This document shows, piece after piece, positions 59,587-64,000 of a stretch of 64,000 nt of DNA. Both the position numbers and the translations under genes were made by a program. Positions within the stretch are counted from its first letter, which is position 1; each line of letters begins with the position of its first letter. Origin of the DNA: Osmia lignaria lignaria (taxonomy: Eukaryota; Arthropoda; Insecta; Hymenoptera; Megachilidae); the NCBI RefSeq assembly GCF_051020975.1, contig NW_027478160.1, positions 17,878,001 to 17,942,000 of the forward strand, in the 5' to 3' direction. The notes beneath the pieces were generated by a model. The model was not told the DNA's origin and ran no database searches. It saw nothing but the letters and a program-made list of their open reading frames with translations.

Positions 59587-62500
59587 TTGCAGATTTATCT
59601 CAAGGGAAGGGGCCTGACGGACATATTTCGAGATATTTCTTCTTATTGTTGTTCTTCTTCTGCACAGCTAAGCTGGAAGTGGCATTTGCAGCTCGCAATA
59701 GTGCAGAGTTATCTCAAAGAAAGGGGCCACGGTGTTTCTGTATCTCTATTATGTTGGTGCAGCTTCGGAACTTTTAAATATCTTGATATATCTCGAGAAC
59801 TACGCATCTGATCAAAAAATATCATGGAACATAAAAAGTAGAAAACTTAATTCTCTACAAAAAAGGTCTCTTAACATTTTGCCATAGCTCGCTTCGTTTC
59901 CGAGATATTTGCAGATTTATCTCAAGGGAAGGGGCCTGACGGACATATTTCGAGATATTTCTTCTTCTTGTTGTTCTTCTTCTGCACAGCTAAGCTGGAA
60001 GTGGCATTTGCAGCTCGCAATAGTGCATAGTTATCTCAAAGAAAGGGGCCACGGTGTTTCTGTATCTCTATTATGTTGGTGCGGCTTCGGAACTTTTAAA
60101 TATCTTGATATATCTCGAGAACTACGCATCTGATCAAAAAATATCATAGAACATAAAAAGTAGGAAACTTAATTCTCTACAAGAAAGGTCTCTTAACATT
60201 TTGTCATAGCTCGCTTCGTTTCCGAGATATTTGCAGATTTATCTCAAGGGAAGGGGCCTGACGGACATATTTCGAGATATTTCTTCTTCTTGTTGTTCTT
60301 CTTCTGCACAGCTAAACTGGAAGTGGCATTTCCAGCTCGCAATAGTGCAGAGTTATCTCAAAGAAAGGGTCCACGGTGTTTCTGTATCTCTATTATGTTG
60401 GTGCGGCCTCGGAACTTTTAAATATCTTGATATATCTCGAGAACTACGCATCTGATCAAAAAATATCATAGAACATAAAAAGTAGGAAACTTAATTCTCT
60501 ACAAGAAAGGTCTCTTAACATTTTGTCATAGCTCGCTTCGTTTCCGAGATATTTGCAGATCTATCTCAAGGGAAGGGGCCTGACGGACATATTTCGAGAT
60601 ATTTCTTCTTCTTGTTGTTCTTCTTCTGCACATCTAAGCTGGAAGTGGCATTTGCAGCTCGCAATAGTGCAGAGTTATCTCAAAGAAAGCGGCCACGGTG
60701 TTTCTGTACCTCTATTATGTTGGTGCAGCTTCGGAACTTTTAAATATCTTGATATATCTCGAGATCTACGCATCTGATCAAAAAATATCATAGAACATGA
60801 AAAGTAGGAAACTTAATTCTCTACAAAAAAGGTCTCTTAACATTTTGCCATAGCTCGCTTCGTTTCCGAGATATTGGCAGATTTATCTCAAGGGAAGGGG
60901 CCTGACGGACATATTTCGAGATATTTCTTCTTCTTGTTGTTCTTCTTCTGCACAGCTAAGCTGGAAGTGGCATTTGCGGCTCGCACTAGTGCAGAGTTAT
61001 CTCAAAGAAAGGGGCCACGGTGTTTCTGTATCTCTATTATGTTGGTGCGGCTTCGTAACTTTTAAATATCTTGTTATATCTCGAGAACTACGCATCTGAT
61101 CAAAAAATATCATACTACCTAAAAAGTAGGAAACTTAATTCTCTACAAGAAAGGTCTCTTAACATTTTGCCATAGCTCGCTTCGTTTTCGAGGTATTTGC
61201 AGATTTATCTCAAGGGAAGGGGCCTGACGGACATATTTCGAGATATTTCTTCTTCTTGTTGTTCTTCTTCTGCACAGCTAAGCTGGAAGTGGCATTTGCA
61301 GCTCGCAATAGTGCATAGTTATCTCAAAGAAAGGGGCCACGGTGTTTCTGTATCTCTATTATGTTGGTGCGGCTTCGGAACTTTTAAATATCTTGATATA
61401 TCTCGAGAACTACGCATCTGATCAAAAAATATCATAGAACATAAAAAGTAGGAAACTTAATTGTCTACAAAAAAGGTCTCTTAACATTTTGCCATAGCTC
61501 GCTTCGTTTCCGAGATATTTGCAGATTTATCTCAAGGGAAGGGGCCTAACGGACATATTTCGTGATATTTCTTCTTCTTGTTGTTCTTCTTCTGCACAGC
61601 TAAGCTGGAAGTGGCATTTGCAGCTCGCAATAGTGCAGAGTTATCTCAAAGAAAGCGGCCACGGTGTTTCTGTACCTCTATTATGTTGGTGCAGCTTCGG
61701 AACTTTTAAATATCTTGATATATCTCGAGATCTACGCATCTGATCAAAAAATATCATAGAACATAAAAAGTAGGAAACTTAATTCTCTACAAAAAAGGTC
61801 TCTTAACATTTTGCCATAGCTCGCTTCGTTTCCGAGATATTTGCAGATTTATCTCAAGGGAAGGGGCCTAACGGACATATTTCGTGATATTTCTTCTTCT
61901 TGTTGTTCTTCTTCTGCACAGCTAAGCTGGAAGTGGCATTTGCGGCTCGCACTAGTGCAGAGTTATCTCAAAGAAAGGGGCCACGGTGTTTCTGTATCTC
62001 TATTATGTTGGTGCGGCTTCGGAACTTTTAAATATCTTGATATATCTCGAGAACTACGCATCTGATCAAAAAATATCATAGAACATAAAAAGTAGGAAAC
62101 TTAATTCTCTACAAAAAAGGTCTCTTAACATTTTGCCATAGCTGGCTTCGTTTCCGAGATATTTGCAGATTTATCTCGAGGGAAGGGGCCTGACGGACAT
62201 ATTTCGAGATATTTCTTCTTCTTGTTGTTCTTCTTCTGCACAGCTAAGCTGGAAGTGGCTTTTGCGGCTCGCACTAGTGCAGAGTTATCTCAAAGAAAGG
62301 GGCCACGGTGTTTCTGTATCTCTATTATGTTGGTGCGGCTTCGGAACTTTTAAATATCTTGATATATCTCGAGATCTACGCATCTGATCAAAAAATATCA
62401 TAGAACATAAAAAGTAGGAAACTTAATTCTCTACAACAAAGGTCTCTTAACATTTTGCCATAGCTCGCTTCGTTTCCGAGATATTTGCAGATTTATCTCG

Positions 62501-62806
62501 AGGGAAGGGGCCTGGCGGACATATTTCGAGATATTTCTTCTTCTTGTTGTTCTTCTTCTGCACAGCTAAGCTGGAAGTGGCATTTGCGGCTCGCACTAGT
62601 GCAGAGTTATCTCAAAGAAAGGGGCCACGGTGTTTCTGGATCTCTATTATGTTGGTGCGGCTTCGGAACTTTTAAATATCTCGATATATCTCGAAAACTA
62701 CGCTTCTGATCAAAAAATATCATAGAACATAAATTGTAGGAAACATAATTCTCTACAAAAAAGGTCTCTTAACATTTTGCCATAGCTCGTTTCGTTTCCG
62801 AGATAT
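59587..62806 (+). repeat. Irregular block of 10 monomers
   Basis: The order is B 59587, C 59909, an N-type unit 60231 ('aaactggaag', 'tttccag', 'gggtccacgg', 'gcggcctcgg'), 60553 ('gcacatctaag', 'aaagcggcc', 'gagatctac'), a G-like unit 60875 ('atattggcag', 'ttgttatatc', 'catactacct'), C 61197 (boundary 'gttttcgaggtat'), 61519 and 61841 (both 'ggcctaacgg' with 'ttcgtgatat'), 62163 ('ctcgaggga', 'cttttgcgg', 'gagatctac') and 62485 ('ctcgaggga', 'ctggatctc', K tail). Unit 62485 is a sister of 35756 and 38977. Private substitutions are more frequent here than in the neighbouring higher-order repeats. Confidence 0.82.
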
Positions 62807-64000
62807 TTGCAGATATATCTCAAGGGAAGGGGCCTGACGGACATATTTCGAGATATTTCTTCTTATTGTTGTTCTTCTTCTGCACAGCTAAGCTGGAAGT
62901 GGCATTTGCAGCTCGCAATAGTGCAGAGTTATCTCAAAGAAAGGGGCCACGGTGTTTCTGTATCTCTATTATGTTGGTGCAGCTTCGGAACTTTTAAATA
63001 TCTTGATATATCTCGAGAACTACGCATCTGATCAAAAAATATCATGGAACATAAAAAGTAGAAAACTTAATTCTCTACAAAAAAGGTCTCTTAACATTTT
63101 GCCATAGCTCGCTTCGTTTCCGAGATATTTGCAGATTTATCTCAAGGGAAGGGGCCTGACGGACATATTTCGGGATATTTCTTCTTCTTGTTATTCTTCT
63201 TCTGCACAGCTAAGCTGGAAGTGGCATTTGCAGCTCGCAATAGTGCATAGTTATCTCAAAGAAAGGGGCCACGGTGTTTCTGTATCTCTATTATGTTGGT
63301 GCGGCTTCGGAACTTTTAAATATCTTGATATATCTCGAGAACTACGCATCTGATCAAAAAATATCATAGAACATAAAAAGTAGGAAACTTAATTCTCTAC
63401 AAGAAAGGTCTCTTAACATTTTGCCATAGCTCGCTTCGTTTCCGAGATATTTGCAGATTTGTCTCAAGGGAAGGGGCCTGACGGACATATTTCGTGTTAT
63501 TTCTCCTTCTTGTTGTTCTTCTTCTGCACAGCTAAGCTGGAAGTGGCATTTGCAGCTCGCAATAGTGCAGAGTTATCTCAAAGAAAGGGGCCACGGTGTT
63601 TCTGTATCTCTATTATGCTGGTGCGGCTTCGGAACTTTTAAATATCTTGATATATCTCGAGAACAACGCATCTGATCAAAAAATATCATAGAACATAAAA
63701 AGTAGAAAACTCAATTCTCTACAACAAAGGTCTCTTAACATTTTGCCATAGCTCGCTTCGTTTCCGAGATATTTGCAGATTTATCTCGAGGGAAGGGGCC
63801 TGACGGACATATTTCGAGATATTTCTTCTTCTTGTTGTTCTTCTTCTGCACAGCTAAGCTGGAAGTGGCATTTGCGGCTCGCACTAGTGCAGAGTTATCT
63901 CGAAGAAAGGGGCCACGGTGTTTCTGTATCTCTATTATGTTGGTGCGGCTTCGGAACTTTTAAATATCTTGATATATCTCGAGAACTACGCATCTGATCA
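62807..64000 (+). repeat. B-C-D-E run cut by the window edge
   Basis: Units are B 62807, C 63129 (with the rare 'cttgttattcttc'), D 63451 (private 'gatttgtctc', 'aaactcaatt') and E 63773, which is cut at 64000 after 228 bp. The rare C change also occurs in unit 54113. The variant bases, at 54177 and 63193, are exactly 9016 bp (28 monomers) apart, so this run and 53791-54984 share recent descent. The left end of 62807 has 'agatatatct' and a 'gctcgtttcg' boundary from its K-tail neighbour lineage, so the join is within that unit. Confidence 0.88.

Larger units (their letters stand above)
1..64000 (+). repeat. 322-bp satellite array, 198 complete head-to-tail monomers
   Basis: The same 322-bp unit repeats without interruption and in one orientation across the whole window. 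The word 'ttgcag' (or 'gtgcag', 'ttgcac', 'tggcag') recurs at 15, 337, 659, 981 and so on to 63773. Summing the spacings gives 198 complete units plus partial units at both edges; six units differ by one base in length. Variation is almost all single-base substitution, and the same substitutions recur in many units, as expected under concerted evolution. No unique sequence, transposon or gene lies between units. This is the structure of a eukaryotic satellite. Centromeric, pericentromeric or subtelomeric position cannot be told from sequence alone. I do not recognise the monomer as a named family. Confidence 0.99.

Noticed and set aside
1..64000. CRISPR array
   Set aside because: Repeats are 322 bp and contiguous with no unique spacers, and no cas genes are present.
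1..64000. Ribosomal DNA intergenic-spacer repeats
   Set aside because: No rRNA sequence or spacer promoter is visible anywhere, and 198 units without a coding region is far beyond usual spacer subrepeat runs.
1..64000. Transposon or retroelement tandem copies
   Set aside because: No terminal repeats, target-site duplications, or transposase or reverse-transcriptase frames; unit phase is continuous.

Overview
The window is one uninterrupted satellite-DNA array. A 322-bp monomer repeats head to tail on the same strand from the first base to the last. There are 198 complete units (positions 15-63772, if each unit starts at its 'ttgcag' word), plus 14 bp of a unit at the left edge and 228 bp of a unit at the right edge. 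I found no protein-coding gene, RNA gene, transposon, CRISPR array or unique spacer. All but six units are exactly 322 bp: two are 321 bp (10641 and 28673) and four are 323 bp (17402, 38654, 41553 and 42198). A homogenised array of this size with nested higher-order repeats (HORs) points to eukaryotic heterochromatin, either pericentromeric or subtelomeric. I cannot name the species. Words such as 'tttccgagatat' vaguely recall insect repeats, but that is a weak impression and not evidence.

Monomer layout, using unit 1 (15-336): a purine-rich subrepeat at 17-48, a TTC/TTG pyrimidine tract at 64-89, a second diverged copy of the subrepeat at 131-160, an AT-rich palindromic stretch near 204-226, and an A-rich tail at 240-292. 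Units carry one of two middles: R ('cggctcgcactagtg') or Q ('cagctcgcaatagtg'). They also carry one of two tails: E ('cttgatatatctcgagaac', 'acgcatct') or K ('ctcgatatatctcgaaaac', 'acgcttct', often 'aaattgtagg'). Further single-base markers define lineages used below. B: 'ttcttattgttg' with 'catggaac'. C: 'gtgcatagtt'. D: 'cgtgttatttctcc' with 'atgctgg' and 'gaacaacgc'. E-class: 'ctcgaggga' with 'ctcgaagaa'. A: 'gttattcttctgc' with 'tatcgcaaag'. F: 'cttggtttcc' with 'ggatgggg'. G: 'atattggcag'. N: 'aaactggaag' with 'tttccag'.

Large-scale layout: 15-17724 and 21267-about 38770 are two diverged copies of one super-repeat, offset by 66 monomers (21252 bp) at both ends. Between those ends the offset shifts to 67, 55 and 56 monomers because of block gains and losses. 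The first copy has about 12 extra units around 3879-9352; the second has about 11 extra around 32214-36399. After each copy come B-C-D class units (17725-20300 and 42521-43486). The segment 35756-41875 is a near-tandem duplication of a 10-monomer block. From about 46.7 kb to 60 kb the array is mainly a B-C-D-E-A higher-order repeat of 4 to 8 monomers, most regular as two 1610-bp pentamers at 53791-57010. The window ends inside another B-C-D-E run that matches 53791-54984 at an offset of 9016 bp.

No genes cooperate here. What the window records is the recombination history of the array: unequal exchange, local tandem duplication of 1-10 monomers, and conversion tracts shorter than a monomer. 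Every unit keeps a 74-codon open frame, but it starts at TTG or GTG and I judge it a by-product of homogenisation. All comparisons were made by eye from diagnostic bases, so identities are qualitative. The near-identical long duplications also make assembly correctness something to confirm.
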